Below are positions 52,363 to 63,395 of a DNA stretch of 64,000 nt, piece after piece (positions within the stretch are counted from its first letter, which is position 1; each line of letters begins with the position of its first letter). This DNA comes from Altibacter sp. HG106 (lineage in GTDB: Bacteria > Bacteroidota > Bacteroidia > Flavobacteriales > Flavobacteriaceae). The notes beneath the pieces were generated by a model. It was not told the origin of the DNA. It worked only from the letters and a program-made list of their open reading frames with translations, and did not search any database. The stretch is from assembly GCF_028561755.1 (NCBI RefSeq), contig NZ_JAQQTD010000009.1:18274-82273 (forward strand), given 5' to 3'. The translations under genes and the position numbers were made by a program.

Positions 52363-54918
52363 TTAGGATTCCGTTGGGTTCTTTTGCTTCTCGATACCGA
52401 TGGTTAATTCTCCCGAATCGGCATCTAGGTCCATGGTGATCTGGTCGCCTTCTTCCAGTTTCGAATTAATGATCTCTTCCGCCAGCGCATCCTCGATATA
52501 TTTCTGAATAGCACGCTTTAAAGGACGCGCGCCATAATCTTTATCGAATCCTTTGTCGGCAATATAATCCTTGGCGGCATCGGTGAGGGTTAATTCGTAC
52601 CCAATGTCTTTGATGCGAAGGAACAGCTTGTCTAACTCAATATCAATAATCTTATGTATATCCTCTTTTTCGAGCGCGTTGAAGACCATTACATCATCTA
52701 CACGATTTAAGAATTCGGGAGCAAAGGTTTTCTTCAGCGCGTTTTCAATCACGCTCTTGGCGTGAGCATCTGCCTGGCTCTGTTTTGCGGCCGTTCCAAA
52801 CCCAACTCCTTGTCCGAAGTCCTTTAACTTACGCGCCCCAATATTCGAGGTCATAATGATGATGGTGTTTCTGAAGTCGATTTTTCGACCCAAACTATCT
52901 GTTAAATATCCGTCATCCAACACCTGAAGCAACATATTGAATACATCCGGGTGTGCCTTTTCGATCTCATCTAATAAAACAACCGCATACGGTTTTCTGC
53001 GGATCTTCTCAGTAAGTTGTCCGCCTTCTTCGTACCCAACATAGCCCGGAGGCGCTCCTATCAAACGAGACACGGCAAATTTCTCCATATACTCGCTCAT
53101 ATCTATACGCACTAAGGCATTGTCGCTGTCAAACAGCTCGCGCGCCAGCACTTTCGCCAATTGTGTTTTACCCACACCGGTTTGTCCTAAGAAAATAAAG
53201 GAACCAATCGGCTTATTTGGGTCTTTTAATCCGGCACGGTTACGTTGTATCGCTTTGACCACTTTCGCCACCGCTTCATTTTGACCAATCACCTTTCCTT
53301 TAATGCGGTCGGGTAGGGCGGCTAGTTTGTTACTTTCCGTTTGTGCAATTCGGTTCACAGGAACACCCGTCATCATAGAGACAACTTCCGCGACATTTTC
53401 TTCGTCTACTGTTTCCTTATGCAGCTTCGATTCTTTTTCCCAGGCTTCTTGAGCAGCCGCTAGTTCCTTTTCCAGGTTTTTTTCATCATCTCGTAACTTG
53501 GCGGCTTCTTCGTACTTTTGCTTTTTTACCACGGAATTCTTACGCTCCCGAACTTCTTCCAGACTCGCTTCAATGTTCAAAATTTTGTCTGGAACATTAA
53601 TGTTGGTAATGTGTACACGAGACCCTGCCTCATCTAAGGCATCGATCGCCTTATCCGGAAGAAACCGCTCGGTCATATAACGATTGGTGAGTTTTACGCA
53701 CGCCTCTAAGGCATCTTGAGTGTAAGTAACGTTATGATGACTTTCATACTTGTCTTTAATATTCTGAAGAATTTCAATGGTTTCCTCCACCGAGGTAGGC
53801 TCTACTAATACCTTTTGAAAACGTCTTTCCAACGCTCCGTCTTTTTCAATATACTGACGGTATTCATCCAGCGTAGTTGCCCCAATGCATTGAATTTCTC
53901 CGCGAGCCAGAGCCGGTTTGAACATATTGGAAGCATCTAAAGAGCCTGTAGCGCCACCGGCGCCCACAATGGTATGAATTTCGTCTATGAACAGAATAAT
54001 ATCGTCATTCTTTTCTAACTCATTCATCACCGCTTTCATTCGCTCCTCAAATTGTCCGCGGTATTTAGTGCCGGCTACCAGACTAGCTAAATCCAGCGTT
54101 ACCAGTCGTTTGTCGTAAAGAATTCGCGATACTTTTCGCTGGGTAATGCGCAAGGCCAACCCTTCCGCGATAGCCGATTTCCCGACACCGGGTTCACCAA
54201 TCAATAAGGGATTGTTCTTTTTTCTTCGACTTAAAATCTGAGAGACGCGCTGTATTTCACTTTCACGACCTACAACGGGATCTAATTTCCCTTCTTCGGC
54301 TAAGGCAGTAAGGTCTCTTCCGAAGTTATCCAATACAGGCGTCTTTGATTTCTTGTTACTCTTAGCGCCACTTCCTCCAGAAAATAAGCTGTCTTTATCA
54401 TCTTCTGAGGCTGCGTTTTCATCATCACTGGGGAAGGATTCGCTGGTCGGACTATCAGTGAAATCATCGTCCTTTCCAATCAATTGCTTGAATTGATCTT
54501 TTACACCATCGTAATCTACTTTCATCTTGTTCAACAACTTGGTGGTAGGATCGTTATCATTCCGAAGAATACACAACAAAAGATGCGCAGTATTGATCGA
54601 ATTACTTTGAAATAGTTTCGCCTCTAAAAACGTTGTTTTTAGCGCGCGTTCTGCCTGTCGTGTGAGATGCAGGTTCTTTTTATCGTTACCGGCAGTGCCA
54701 GCATTTGGGTTCGCCGGACTTAAAATCTCGACTTTTCTGCGTAGGTGGTTCAAGTCGACGTCTAGCGCATTCAAAATGGAAACCGCTTTTCCGTTTCCAT
54801 CACGAAGGAGACCCAACATCAAGTGTTCGGTACCAATAAAGTCATGGCCCAAACGAAGGGCTTCTTCTTTACTGTACGCAATTACGTCTTTTACCCTTGG
54901 GGAAAAATTATCATCCAT
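52363..54918 (-). CDS. clpC: ATP-dependent Clp protease ATP-binding subunit ClpC
   Basis: 851 aa AAA+ unfoldase for ClpP. The Clp-N repeats (about 1-145) open FSPRVKDVIAYSKEEALRLG. A low-complexity linker rich in Asp, Ser and Lys (about 155-190) follows. AAA module 1 carries GEPGVGKSA and DEIHTIVGAG. A UvrB/UvrC-type middle domain (ERKNSVVKKQKYEEAAKLRD) and AAA module 2 (GQTGVGKTQ, GYVGYEEGGQLTEKIR) complete it. The protein follows the ClpC rather than ClpB arrangement because the middle domain is short. It is transcribed divergently from gyrA across 258 bp. Confidence 0.96.
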   Translation of the reverse strand: MDDNFSPRVKDVIAYSKEEALRLGHDFIGTEHLMLGLLRDGNGKAVSILNALDVDLNHLRRKVEILSPANPNAGTAGNDKKNLHLTRQAERALKTTFLEAKLFQSNSINTAHLLLCILRNDNDPTTKLLNKMKVDYDGVKDQFKQLIGKDDDFTDSPTSESFPSDDENAASEDDKDSLFSGGSGAKSNKKSKTPVLDNFGRDLTALAEEGKLDPVVGRESEIQRVSQILSRRKKNNPLLIGEPGVGKSAIAEGLALRITQRKVSRILYDKRLVTLDLASLVAGTKYRGQFEERMKAVMNELEKNDDIILFIDEIHTIVGAGGATGSLDASNMFKPALARGEIQCIGATTLDEYRQYIEKDGALERRFQKVLVEPTSVEETIEILQNIKDKYESHHNVTYTQDALEACVKLTNRYMTERFLPDKAIDALDEAGSRVHITNINVPDKILNIEASLEEVRERKNSVVKKQKYEEAAKLRDDEKNLEKELAAAQEAWEKESKLHKETVDEENVAEVVSMMTGVPVNRIAQTESNKLAALPDRIKGKVIGQNEAVAKVVKAIQRNRAGLKDPNKPIGSFIFLGQTGVGKTQLAKVLARELFDSDNALVRIDMSEYMEKFAVSRLIGAPPGYVGYEEGGQLTEKIRRKPYAVVLLDEIEKAHPDVFNMLLQVLDDGYLTDSLGRKIDFRNTIIIMTSNIGARKLKDFGQGVGFGTAAKQSQADAHAKSVIENALKKTFAPEFLNRVDDVMVFNALEKEDIHKIIDIELDKLFLRIKDIGYELTLTDAAKDYIADKGFDKDYGARPLKRAIQKYIEDALAEEIINSKLEEGDQITMDLDADSGELTIGIEKQKNPTES

Positions 54919-55176
54919 AAATTCAATTCCTGTGCTACTAAATTACTTAAAAACTACGGTTAGATAGTCAAAAACCGTTCCTCATTAAAGGGGGTAGGAG
55001 TAAAAAGACGAAAAAAGCATTTAAAATCAAAGAATAAATGCACTTAATTATCACAAAGCGACTCTTAAATTTTGTTAATAAAATCGTGAATAATGCCCTT
55101 CGAAACCCTCTCGAAAACCTATAAAATATAGTATCTTGCTCGTTAGATTAACAGGTAAAAATTAAATTGATTTTTT

Positions 55177-57687
55177 ATGGCTGAAGGCGAAAAATTAATT
55201 CCAATAAACATTGAAGATGAAATGAAATCGGCCTACATCGATTATTCGATGTCGGTCATCGTGTCACGTGCCCTGCCAGATGTTCGGGATGGGTTAAAGC
55301 CCGTTCACAGACGCGTGCTCTTTGGGATGCATGAACTGGGTGTTCGCGCAAATAGTTCTCATAAGAAATCGGCACGTATCGTGGGAGAAGTACTGGGAAA
55401 ATATCACCCGCACGGGGATACTTCGGTATACGATGCGATGGTACGTATGGCGCAAGAATGGAGTTTACGATATATGCTGGTAGACGGACAAGGAAACTTT
55501 GGTTCGATTGATGGGGATAGCCCGGCAGCCATGCGATATACCGAGGCGAGAATGCAGAAGATTTCCGAAGAAATGCTCGCCGATATTGACAAAGAGACGG
55601 TTGATCATCAGCTTAATTTTGATGACACCATCAAAGAACCCACCGTGCTTCCCACTAAAATACCCAGCTTGCTAGTGAATGGAGCCTCGGGTATTGCGGT
55701 AGGTATGGCTACGAATATGCCGCCCCACAACCTTACGGAGGTGATTGATGGGACCATTGCCTATATAGATGATAACGACATCGATATCGACGGACTCATG
55801 CAGTACGTAAAGGCACCCGACTTCCCAACAGGAGGAGTGATTTACGGATATGATGGTGTGCGAGACGCGTTTCATACCGGCCGAGGTCGCGTGGTGATGC
55901 GTGGAAAGGCGCATTTTGAAGAGGTCAATGGTCGCGAATGCATCATAGTAAATGAAATACCGTATCAGGTGAATAAGGCGAACATGATCAAGAAGACCGC
56001 CGACCTGATTAACGATAAGAAAATCGAAGGAATTTCGAACATACGTGATGAATCCGATCGAAAAGGGATGCGCATCGTTTATATCTTAAAGCGAGATGCG
56101 ATCCCCAACATCGTGTTGAACATGTTGTACAAATATACCGAGCTTCAATCAAGCTTTAGTGTCAATAATATCGCGCTTGTCAATGGGCGTCCCAAATTGT
56201 TGAATCTAAAAGAATTGATTCACTATTTTGTGGAACACCGCCACGAAGTGGTGGTGCGACGTACCGAATATTTGCTTCGGAAAGCAGAGGAGCGCGCACA
56301 TATTTTAGAAGGGCTAATCATTGCTTCAGACAATATCGATGAAGTGATCGCCTTGATTCGCGCTTCGGCCAATGCCGAAGAGGCCCGTAACAAATTGATC
56401 GAAACCTTTGAACTGACCGAAATTCAGGCCAAAGCAATAGTAGAAATGCGATTGCGTCAACTCACCGGCCTGGAGCAAGACAAGCTGCGCAGTGAGTACG
56501 AAGAATTGATGAAAACCATTGAGGATTATAAAGACATTCTTGCCAAAAAGGAGCGTCGCATGGACATCATCAAAACCGAACTCAATGAGATTCGTGAGAA
56601 ATACGGTGATGAACGTCGTTCTACCATTGAGTATGCAGGAGGAGATGTAAGTATTACCGACCTGATTCCTGACGAACAAGTGGTTATTACCATTTCGCAT
56701 GCAGGTTACATCAAGCGTACCTCCCTCACGGAATACAAGACGCAAAATCGAGGAGGGGTAGGCCAAAAGGCCTCTTCCACCAGAAATGAAGATTTCTTAG
56801 AAGATTTGTTTGTAGGAACCAATCATCAATATATGTTGTTCTTCACCCAAAACGGAAAGTGTTTTTGGATGCGTGTTTTTGAAATTCCGGAAGGAAGTCG
56901 AAATTCAAAAGGAAGAGCCATTCAGAACTTGATCAATATCGAACCCGATGACAAAGTGAAAGCCTTTATCTGTACGCAGGATCTTAAGGATGAAGCGTAT
57001 ATCAACAGCCACTATGTGATCATGGCGACTAAGTTAGGACAAGTAAAGAAAACACCGCTGGAACAATACTCAAGACCTCGTACCAACGGAATCAATGCGA
57101 TTACCATCAAAGACGGAGATGAATTGTTAGAAGCGAAACTTACTACAGGCGATAGTCAAGTGATGCTGGCGGTAAAAAGTGGAAAAGCGATTCGATTCGA
57201 AGAAGAGAAAACGCGCCCCATGGGAAGAAATGCTTCCGGAGTCCGTGGAATCAAGCTGGACAACGATCAAGATGAAGTAGTAGGCATGATTGCTATTAAC
57301 GATACCGAAACCGAAGTTCTGGTAGTTTCAGAAAACGGCTACGGGAAACGCTCAAGTATCGACGATTACCGTATTACCAATCGCGGCGGAAAAGGAGTAA
57401 AAACCATTAATATTACCGATAAAACTGGTAACTTAGTGGCCATCAAGAATGTAACCGACGGTGACGATCTAATGATCATCAACAAATCGGGAATTGCCAT
57501 TCGTATGGAAGTCTCCGATCTTCGTGTGATGGGTCGCGCGACACAGGGAGTACGCGTGATCAAAGTTCGTGAAGATGATGCGATTGCCGCTGTGGCAAAA
57601 GTAGTGATAGAAGAGGATGAAGAGATGGAGGAGGAGAATGGCACTACTCTTGATACAAATGAAGAACAAACAGAAAACAACGAATAA
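55177..57687 (+). CDS. gyrA: DNA gyrase subunit A
   Basis: 836 aa, DNA-cleaving subunit of gyrase. The catalytic Tyr121 is in [10 protein letters not shown]. The quinolone-resistance region reads [11 protein letters not shown]; the position equivalent to E. coli Ser83 is Thr, a natural variant, so no resistance change is implied. The C-terminal beta-pinwheel has repeated motifs, with a GyrA-box-like QNRGGVG and a further NRGGKG. The tail is acidic ([11 protein letters not shown]). A TPR gene begins 17 bp downstream, so they are probably co-transcribed. Confidence 0.97.
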   Translation: MAEGEKLIPINIEDEMKSAYIDYSMSVIVSRALPDVRDGLKPVHRRVLFGMHELGVRANSSHKKSARIVGEVLGKYHPHGDTSVYDAMVRMAQEWSLRYMLVDGQGNFGSIDGDSPAAMRYTEARMQKISEEMLADIDKETVDHQLNFDDTIKEPTVLPTKIPSLLVNGASGIAVGMATNMPPHNLTEVIDGTIAYIDDNDIDIDGLMQYVKAPDFPTGGVIYGYDGVRDAFHTGRGRVVMRGKAHFEEVNGRECIIVNEIPYQVNKANMIKKTADLINDKKIEGISNIRDESDRKGMRIVYILKRDAIPNIVLNMLYKYTELQSSFSVNNIALVNGRPKLLNLKELIHYFVEHRHEVVVRRTEYLLRKAEERAHILEGLIIASDNIDEVIALIRASANAEEARNKLIETFELTEIQAKAIVEMRLRQLTGLEQDKLRSEYEELMKTIEDYKDILAKKERRMDIIKTELNEIREKYGDERRSTIEYAGGDVSITDLIPDEQVVITISHAGYIKRTSLTEYKTQNRGGVGQKASSTRNEDFLEDLFVGTNHQYMLFFTQNGKCFWMRVFEIPEGSRNSKGRAIQNLINIEPDDKVKAFICTQDLKDEAYINSHYVIMATKLGQVKKTPLEQYSRPRTNGINAITIKDGDELLEAKLTTGDSQVMLAVKSGKAIRFEEEKTRPMGRNASGVRGIKLDNDQDEVVGMIAINDTETEVLVVSENGYGKRSSIDDYRITNRGGKGVKTINITDKTGNLVAIKNVTDGDDLMIINKSGIAIRMEVSDLRVMGRATQGVRVIKVREDDAIAAVAKVVIEEDEEMEEENGTTLDTNEEQTENNE

Positions 57688-57704
57688 ATACAAACCCACA
57701 AAAA

Positions 57705-58979
57705 ATGAAAAAGTTACTTTTTTTGGCTGGAATTTTTGCCATGAGTACTGCAATGTTCGGTCAATCCAAAGAAATACGAAAAGCCACTCGTGCCATTGAT
57801 AAAGGTGATGTCGCGGAGGCGATGGAATATGTAAAAGAAGCAGAAGGCATGATGGCTTCCGCTGATGAGGAAGATAAAGTTGATTTCTATCTCGTCAAAG
57901 GAGAAGTCTATTTGGCCGACGCGGGCGATTCAAACTATGCTAAAATGAAGACGGCCGCAGAGTCGTTCAAAATGGCCTATGAAATGAACCCATCTGACGA
58001 GGAAGCGAAAGCTCGGTTGGATGCCGGACTTCAGAATTTACGTGCTGCCTTGGTAAATAGCGCCGTAGCAGATCAGAATTCTCAACAGTACAAGATGGCG
58101 GCCGATAAGCTCTACACCAGCTATATGGTTACGCAAAGAGATACGTCAGATCTATACTACGCAGCGAATAATGCCGTAAACGCAAAGGATTACGATCAAG
58201 CCCTTGGATATTTTCAAACCTTATATGAACTTGGTTTTACCGGAATCAGAAAGCGCTTGGTGGCAACCAATGTAGAGACTGGTGAAGAAGACGAGTTCAA
58301 TAATGAGAATGAGCGTAAAATGAGTGTGTTGGCAAAGCAACATACCAATCCAAAAGAGGTGTATTCAGAATCGCTTCGCGGTGACATTTTATCTAAAATA
58401 ACGCTAATCCTTATTTCTCAAGGAAAAGACAATGAAGCCCTAGCTATGATGAAAGAAGCACGTGCTGAAAATCCAGACGATACCGGATTGATTCGTGCTG
58501 AAGCAGATCTTGCCTATAAGATGGGAGATATGGAGCGCTACGGAGAATTAATGGAGGAAGTAATTGCTTCTGACCCCAATAATCCTGAATTGTATTACAA
58601 CCTAGGCGTGGGGACGGCACAGCGTGGCGAAACCGACAAAGCCATGGAATACTACAAAAAAGCGCTAGAATTAGATCCTAATTACTTGAATGCTAAAATC
58701 AATGTGGCCGCATTAATTCTATCGAAAGAAAGCGCTATCGTTGAAGAGATGAACAACTTAGGAACTTCAGCTGCCGATAACAAGCGCTATGACGAATTGA
58801 AAGAACAACGGAAACAGCTTTACATGCAGGCTACTCCATATCTGGAAGCGGCCGTAGCACAACGAGGAGATAATCCTGAATTGGTAAGAACCCTCATGAA
58901 CATTTACAGCCAGCTTGGACAAGATGATAAGTTCAAGGAAATGAAAGCAAAACTCGATTCTTTAGAGGGCGGGAAATAG
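57705..58979 (+). CDS. Exported tetratricopeptide repeat protein
   Basis: 424 aa with a signal peptide (about 1-19, ending STAMFGQ). At least four TPR-like helix pairs can be seen, best in ELYYNLGVGTAQRGETDKAM and EYYKKALELDPNY (about 295-330), and an earlier pair around ESFKMAYEMNPSDEEAKARL. The chain is mostly helical and acidic, expected in the periplasm. The function is unknown; it probably scaffolds an envelope complex. It follows gyrA by 17 bp. Confidence 0.88.
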   Translation: MKKLLFLAGIFAMSTAMFGQSKEIRKATRAIDKGDVAEAMEYVKEAEGMMASADEEDKVDFYLVKGEVYLADAGDSNYAKMKTAAESFKMAYEMNPSDEEAKARLDAGLQNLRAALVNSAVADQNSQQYKMAADKLYTSYMVTQRDTSDLYYAANNAVNAKDYDQALGYFQTLYELGFTGIRKRLVATNVETGEEDEFNNENERKMSVLAKQHTNPKEVYSESLRGDILSKITLILISQGKDNEALAMMKEARAENPDDTGLIRAEADLAYKMGDMERYGELMEEVIASDPNNPELYYNLGVGTAQRGETDKAMEYYKKALELDPNYLNAKINVAALILSKESAIVEEMNNLGTSAADNKRYDELKEQRKQLYMQATPYLEAAVAQRGDNPELVRTLMNIYSQLGQDDKFKEMKAKLDSLEGGK

Positions 58980-58997
58980 CTTAAACACTTTATAAAG

Positions 58998-59028
58998 AAA
59001 AAACCGAAGCAGATCGCTTCGGTTTTTT
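58998..59028. terminator. Bidirectional terminator after the TPR gene
   Basis: A 13-bp stem AAAAAACCGAAGC / GCTTCGGTTTTTT with a 5-nt loop. It ends one base before the convergent NlpC/P60 gene. Confidence 0.92.
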
Positions 59029-59778
59029 TTATACAATTCGTTTTATTACCCTGAGTTGATGTGTATGCGCGCGTCGCTCGTAATTGAAAATTCCGGTATG
59101 GTCCAATCGATCAATGCGGACGTGCCCATGCGCATGGATTATATAATTATCTTTCATAATGATGCCCACATGCGTAATTGCCCCTTCTTTGTTATCAAAA
59201 AATGCTAAATCGCCGGGTTCACTTTCCTCTATAAAGCTTAAAGGTTCTCCCTGTGTCGCTTGCTGACTCGCATCTCGTAAGAGTTCGTAACCATTTAGCT
59301 TGTATACCATCTGAGTAAAACCACTACAGTCGATCCCAAAGGGAGTCTTTCCTCCCCAAAGATACGGCGCGTTTAAATAGAGTAGTGCTGTTTCAATTAA
59401 ATGTGCCTTTGGCATCACCTGCTGAACCTTGCCTCCTTCATGCTGATGCTTCAATAAGGTGGTATGTTGTACCTCGCTTCCCATAGGAAGTACCATAAGT
59501 TGTTGTTCTTCGGTAGTGATATACGAAACCAGGTCTGACGTGATCTGTCTAGAAACAGAAAGACAGTCTTGGTACTTACTTTCCAACAAAAAATTAAATT
59601 GCTTGCGATCGATCCATCCCTCGTATCGGTCGAATGACAACCGAATTCGGCACCATTTTTTGCGCGTCTCCAATACTTGAAAACATTCTCCATACAATAC
59701 TTGCGTCACCATCTCGCTGGTATCTGCCGGTTCCAGCCGCAACGGGACGATCGATAAAAAGCAAATACCGTATTGCAT
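59029..59778 (-). CDS. NlpC/P60 (C40) family peptidase with SH3-like domains
   Basis: 249 aa. N-terminal bacterial SH3-like segments (about 1-65, MQYGICFLSIVPLRLEPA...GWIDRKQF) precede the peptidase domain. The catalytic Cys151 is in GIDCSGF, His203 in AITHVGII and His215 in NYIIHAHGH, the classic Cys-His-His set. It cleaves peptide stems of peptidoglycan or related molecules. No signal peptide is evident, so it may be cytoplasmic and act in recycling. It is 17 bp downstream of the thiolase gene on the same strand. Confidence 0.9.
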   Translation of the reverse strand: MQYGICFLSIVPLRLEPADTSEMVTQVLYGECFQVLETRKKWCRIRLSFDRYEGWIDRKQFNFLLESKYQDCLSVSRQITSDLVSYITTEEQQLMVLPMGSEVQHTTLLKHQHEGGKVQQVMPKAHLIETALLYLNAPYLWGGKTPFGIDCSGFTQMVYKLNGYELLRDASQQATQGEPLSFIEESEPGDLAFFDNKEGAITHVGIIMKDNYIIHAHGHVRIDRLDHTGIFNYERRAHTHQLRVIKRIV

Positions 59779-59795
59779 CGTTGAGAAAAGAGGGA

Positions 59796-60977
59796 TTAGG
59801 CCTTACGCTCGATTACCATGGCCGAAGCACCACCACCACCATTACAAATAGCAGCAGCGCCTAGTTTCGCATTATGCTGTTTGAGGACATGAATTAATGT
59901 AATGAGAATCCGAACGCCACTGCACCCGAGAGGATGCCCAAGGGACACGGCTCCGCCATTTACATTTACATTGCTACTATCAAGATTCAGTAGTTTCATA
60001 TTTGCCAATCCCACGACAGAAAACGCCTCGTTAAATTCAAAGAAATCGATCTCCTCCTTTGAAACCCCAGCTTTCCCTAGGGCTTTGGGAAGTGCTTTGG
60101 CCGGAGCCGTGGTAAACCACTTCGGTTCTTGCGCCGCATCGGCATAGCCGCGAATTGTGCATAGTGGCGTCAATCCAAGTGCTTTGGCCTTTTCGGCACT
60201 CATCACCACAACCGCGCCGGCACCATCATTAATCGTGGAAGCATTAGCGGCAGTTACGGTTCCTTCTTTAGAAAAGGCGGCACGCAACTGCGGGATCTTA
60301 TCCATTTTTACATTCTTGAATTCTTCATCCTCAGAAACGATTACAGGTTCTCCTCGGCGTTGCGGTACCGAAACAGGAACCACTTCGTCCAAAAACTTTC
60401 CGTCGGCCCAAGCTTTGGCAGAGCGTTGGTAGGATTCTATGGCAAAAGCATCCTGATCTTCTCTAGAAAAGTTGTGCTCGGTGGCGCACAGATCAGCGCA
60501 CACGCCCATGGCGTTTTGATCGTACGCATCTACGAGTCCGTCTTTCTGCATGCCATCTTCCATGGTTTTAGGTCCGAATTTATGAGGGTTGCGCAAATGA
60601 ACATAGTGTGGAATGTTGCTCATGCTCTCCATACCTCCAGCCACAATCACATCGGCATCTCCAAGCGCTACCGCTTGTGCTGCCTGCATCACCGCTTTCA
60701 TACCACTGGCACACACCTTATTAACGGTGGTACACGGAACGGTTTCTGGAATTCCTGCTCCTAACGCGGCTTGACGAGCCGGGGCTTGACCCACACCTGC
60801 TTGTACCACATTCCCCATGTACACTTCCTGAACTTCAGAAGGAGCTAACGAAATTTTTTCCAAAGCGCCTTTTATGGCTGCCGTTCCTAATTGTGTTGCA
60901 GTCAAGGAAGATAATCCTCCCATAAAACTTCCGATAGGGGTACGTACTGCGGAAACGATAACAACTTCTTTGCTCAT
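59796..60977 (-). CDS. Acetyl-CoA C-acyltransferase (thiolase)
   Basis: 393 aa thiolase that forms or cleaves beta-ketoacyl-CoA. Active-site residues are Cys89 (NKVCASGMKAV), His348 (LGHPLGCSG) and Cys378 (AICNGGGGAS). The length and the GHPLG segment fit acetyl-CoA acetyltransferases (AtoB/PhaA group) rather than FadA. No other beta-oxidation gene is adjacent. Confidence 0.95.
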   Translation of the reverse strand: MSKEVVIVSAVRTPIGSFMGGLSSLTATQLGTAAIKGALEKISLAPSEVQEVYMGNVVQAGVGQAPARQAALGAGIPETVPCTTVNKVCASGMKAVMQAAQAVALGDADVIVAGGMESMSNIPHYVHLRNPHKFGPKTMEDGMQKDGLVDAYDQNAMGVCADLCATEHNFSREDQDAFAIESYQRSAKAWADGKFLDEVVPVSVPQRRGEPVIVSEDEEFKNVKMDKIPQLRAAFSKEGTVTAANASTINDGAGAVVVMSAEKAKALGLTPLCTIRGYADAAQEPKWFTTAPAKALPKALGKAGVSKEEIDFFEFNEAFSVVGLANMKLLNLDSSNVNVNGGAVSLGHPLGCSGVRILITLIHVLKQHNAKLGAAAICNGGGGASAMVIERKA

Positions 60978-61083
60978 GCTATTTAGTTTTCTGAAAATTA
61001 AATTTTAATGGGGATCAACCCGCTCTTTATAGTAGCTGCGAATTTACGTATTTAAAGACAAAATAACAATCTATTTAGCACTG

Positions 61084-61115
61084 TTGGGAATACTGAAGCG
61101 ATTATCATACCTTTA
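61084..61115 (+). promoter_or_regulatory. Probable promoter of the 7TM-HD gene
   Basis: TTG at 61084-61086 and TACCTTTA at 61108-61115 with a 21-bp spacer resemble the Bacteroidota consensus and lie 18 bp before the start codon. Confidence 0.45.
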
Positions 61116-61133
61116 CATTTCGTTGCTAGACGT

Positions 61134-63176
61134 ATGAATTCATTTTTTACTTTCTTCACCCGAAATCAATCCAATATTTACAAGATATTTCTATTTGTCG
61201 GGGCAACACTATTAATTCTTTATTTGCTTCCGAAGGGAGGTCAATTCAAATACAACTTTCAGAAAGGCAAACCCTGGCAATACGAAAACCTGTATGCGCC
61301 ATTTAGTTTTACCATTAAGAAAGATGACGAGACCCTGGCCAAAGAACGTGAGGAAATACGCGACAACGCCATTCCTTATTTTGAATACAACAGTGACATA
61401 CCCACGAATGCCGAACAGCAATTCAAAAAGTTATTGAATGCCACCTTTGTTGACAGCATTTACAATCTGAGCAAAAGTGAAGTGCAACGAAGAGGAGAAG
61501 CGCTCTTAACGGCTTTTTATCGCCAGGGAATTCTCGATGAAGTCCATTCTTATGAAGCCGATCGACTAGTGTATTTGATGAAAGGAAATGAAATTGAAGA
61601 ACACACCTTTTCTCAATTCTTTATTAAAGAGAACCTCAAAACGGTTATCGACAACCGCACAGGCGATGTTTCCGAGACTGTCCAGGCGCTACTCCGCACG
61701 ATTATAGATAGGGCGGCAGTTCCGAATGTAACTTTAAACAACAAACTTACGGAGGAGGAGATTGCAGCCGATATTGAAGCCATTAATCCCAATCGAGGTA
61801 TCGTAGAACGAGGCGGACGCATTATCGCCAAAGGAGAGGTGGTGGAAGGAAATAAGTTTCAGATCTTAAACTCGCTAAAGGGCGAGTACCAATCTCAAGT
61901 TTGGAGTCAGTCTAACTATTCCTGGCTGATCATTGGGTACGCCTTGCTCATCGCCTTGGTTTTTTTAATGCTTTTTCTGTTTCTGAAAAAATACCGAAGC
62001 ATTATCTACGAGAACAATACAAAGGTTACCTTCATTTTCTTTAATATCGTTTTGATGGTATTTCTCACTACCATGGTAGTGAAGTTAGATGCGAAATACG
62101 TGTACGTGGTGCCCTTATGCATTTTACCGCTTATCCTAAAAGCCTTTTTTGATCCGAGATTAGGATTGTTCGTCCATGTACTCACCCTACTATTATTAGG
62201 GTTCATGGTTCCCAACAGCTTTGAATATCTGTTTTTACAGATCATCGCGGGAATTGTAACGATTTTAACGATTTCGGAACTGTACAAGCGCGCCAACCTG
62301 TTTATCTCGGTTGGCCAAATCACTTTGATCTATATTGTTGGATACTTTGCTTTTTTCATTATTCAGGAAGGAAATATCAACCTCCTTGATTGGGAGAATT
62401 TTGGATATTTTGTGTTATGCGGACTCGCAACCTTATTTGCGCATCCGCTCATCTATTTGTATGAGAAGTTATTCGGATTGGTTTCTGATGTCTCTCTATT
62501 GGAACTAAGTGATACGAACAGTAAATTGCTTAAAGAGCTATCGAATAAGGCTCCCGGCACCTTTCATCACTCTTTGAATGTTGCAAATCTTGCGGAAGCA
62601 GCCGCCAATGAGATTGGTGCTAATGCCATGTTGGTGCGGGTAGGAGCACTGTACCACGATATTGGCAAAATGTTGCATCCTACCTTCTTTACAGAAAATC
62701 AAGTCAATTCTATAAATACATTAGAGGAAATGCAGCCTCAGGAGAGCGCTGCTATTATTATAAATCATGTTATCGATGGGATTGAAATCGCCAGAAAGAA
62801 CAATCTTCCAGATCGCGTCATCGACTTTATACGGACGCATCATGGCACTAGCTTGGTTTATTTCTTTTACAAGAAAGAATTAGACGAACAAGGCGAAGTG
62901 AATGAAGACGATTTTCGATATCCGGGGCCTATCCCTTTTAGTAAGGAAACAGCTATCTTAATGATGGCCGACAGTGTGGAAGCGGCTAGTAAGAGTTTAA
63001 AAGAACCTTCTTCTCTTAAAATTGACAGATTTGTGGAAGACATTATTGATAAGCAAATGGAAACCGGACAATTTCTGAATGCAAATATTACCTTGAAAGA
63101 GATTCAGGTCATTAAAAAAATCCTCAAGAAAAAACTCAACAATATTTACCATCTTCGTGTAGCGTATCCGGAATAA
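61134..63176 (+). CDS. 7TM-HD family phosphodiesterase (PgpH-like)
   Basis: 680 aa. An N-terminal transmembrane helix (about 17-33) precedes an extracytoplasmic 7TMR-HDED domain (about 35-255), seven transmembrane helices (about 260-460) and a cytoplasmic HD domain (about 470-660). The HD residues are in FHHSLNVANLAEAAANE and LYHDIGKM (His508, Asp509), with RTHHGTSLVYFFY following. PgpH of this architecture degrades cyclic di-AMP; this substrate is known in the family but not shown here. It is the longest membrane protein in the window and is followed by a noncoding stretch and the tRNA cluster. Confidence 0.92.
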   Translation: MNSFFTFFTRNQSNIYKIFLFVGATLLILYLLPKGGQFKYNFQKGKPWQYENLYAPFSFTIKKDDETLAKEREEIRDNAIPYFEYNSDIPTNAEQQFKKLLNATFVDSIYNLSKSEVQRRGEALLTAFYRQGILDEVHSYEADRLVYLMKGNEIEEHTFSQFFIKENLKTVIDNRTGDVSETVQALLRTIIDRAAVPNVTLNNKLTEEEIAADIEAINPNRGIVERGGRIIAKGEVVEGNKFQILNSLKGEYQSQVWSQSNYSWLIIGYALLIALVFLMLFLFLKKYRSIIYENNTKVTFIFFNIVLMVFLTTMVVKLDAKYVYVVPLCILPLILKAFFDPRLGLFVHVLTLLLLGFMVPNSFEYLFLQIIAGIVTILTISELYKRANLFISVGQITLIYIVGYFAFFIIQEGNINLLDWENFGYFVLCGLATLFAHPLIYLYEKLFGLVSDVSLLELSDTNSKLLKELSNKAPGTFHHSLNVANLAEAAANEIGANAMLVRVGALYHDIGKMLHPTFFTENQVNSINTLEEMQPQESAAIIINHVIDGIEIARKNNLPDRVIDFIRTHHGTSLVYFFYKKELDEQGEVNEDDFRYPGPIPFSKETAILMMADSVEAASKSLKEPSSLKIDRFVEDIIDKQMETGQFLNANITLKEIQVIKKILKKKLNNIYHLRVAYPE

Positions 63177-63326
63177 TTTCTTCTGAAAAATGGAGATGTA
63201 GGTAATATAATGCACATGGGCATCAGAGCGGTTAGGCGACAACTCCATGGAATCAAAGGCTTTTTAGCCTTAGTTCGTAGCGTGGAAAGTTTCCAACTAC
63301 AGGGTTACTAAAAATGAAGCTATTTG

Positions 63327-63358
63327 TTTGTTTGTATACTAACAAAAAGTTACATTTG
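63327..63358 (+). promoter_or_regulatory. Promoter of the tRNA cluster
   Basis: TTTG at 63327-63330 and an exact TACATTTG at 63351-63358, spaced by 20 bp. The implied start near 63365 is about 30 nt ahead of tRNA-Ser. Confidence 0.62.
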
Positions 63359-63395
63359 CATCCGCGTTCAAAAACGTACGGTCTTACACAGATTT

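Noticed and set aside
55177..57687. Quinolone-resistance change in gyrA (Thr at the Ser83 position)
   Set aside because: Thr is a natural residue at this site in many bacteria, and the Asp87 equivalent is unchanged.
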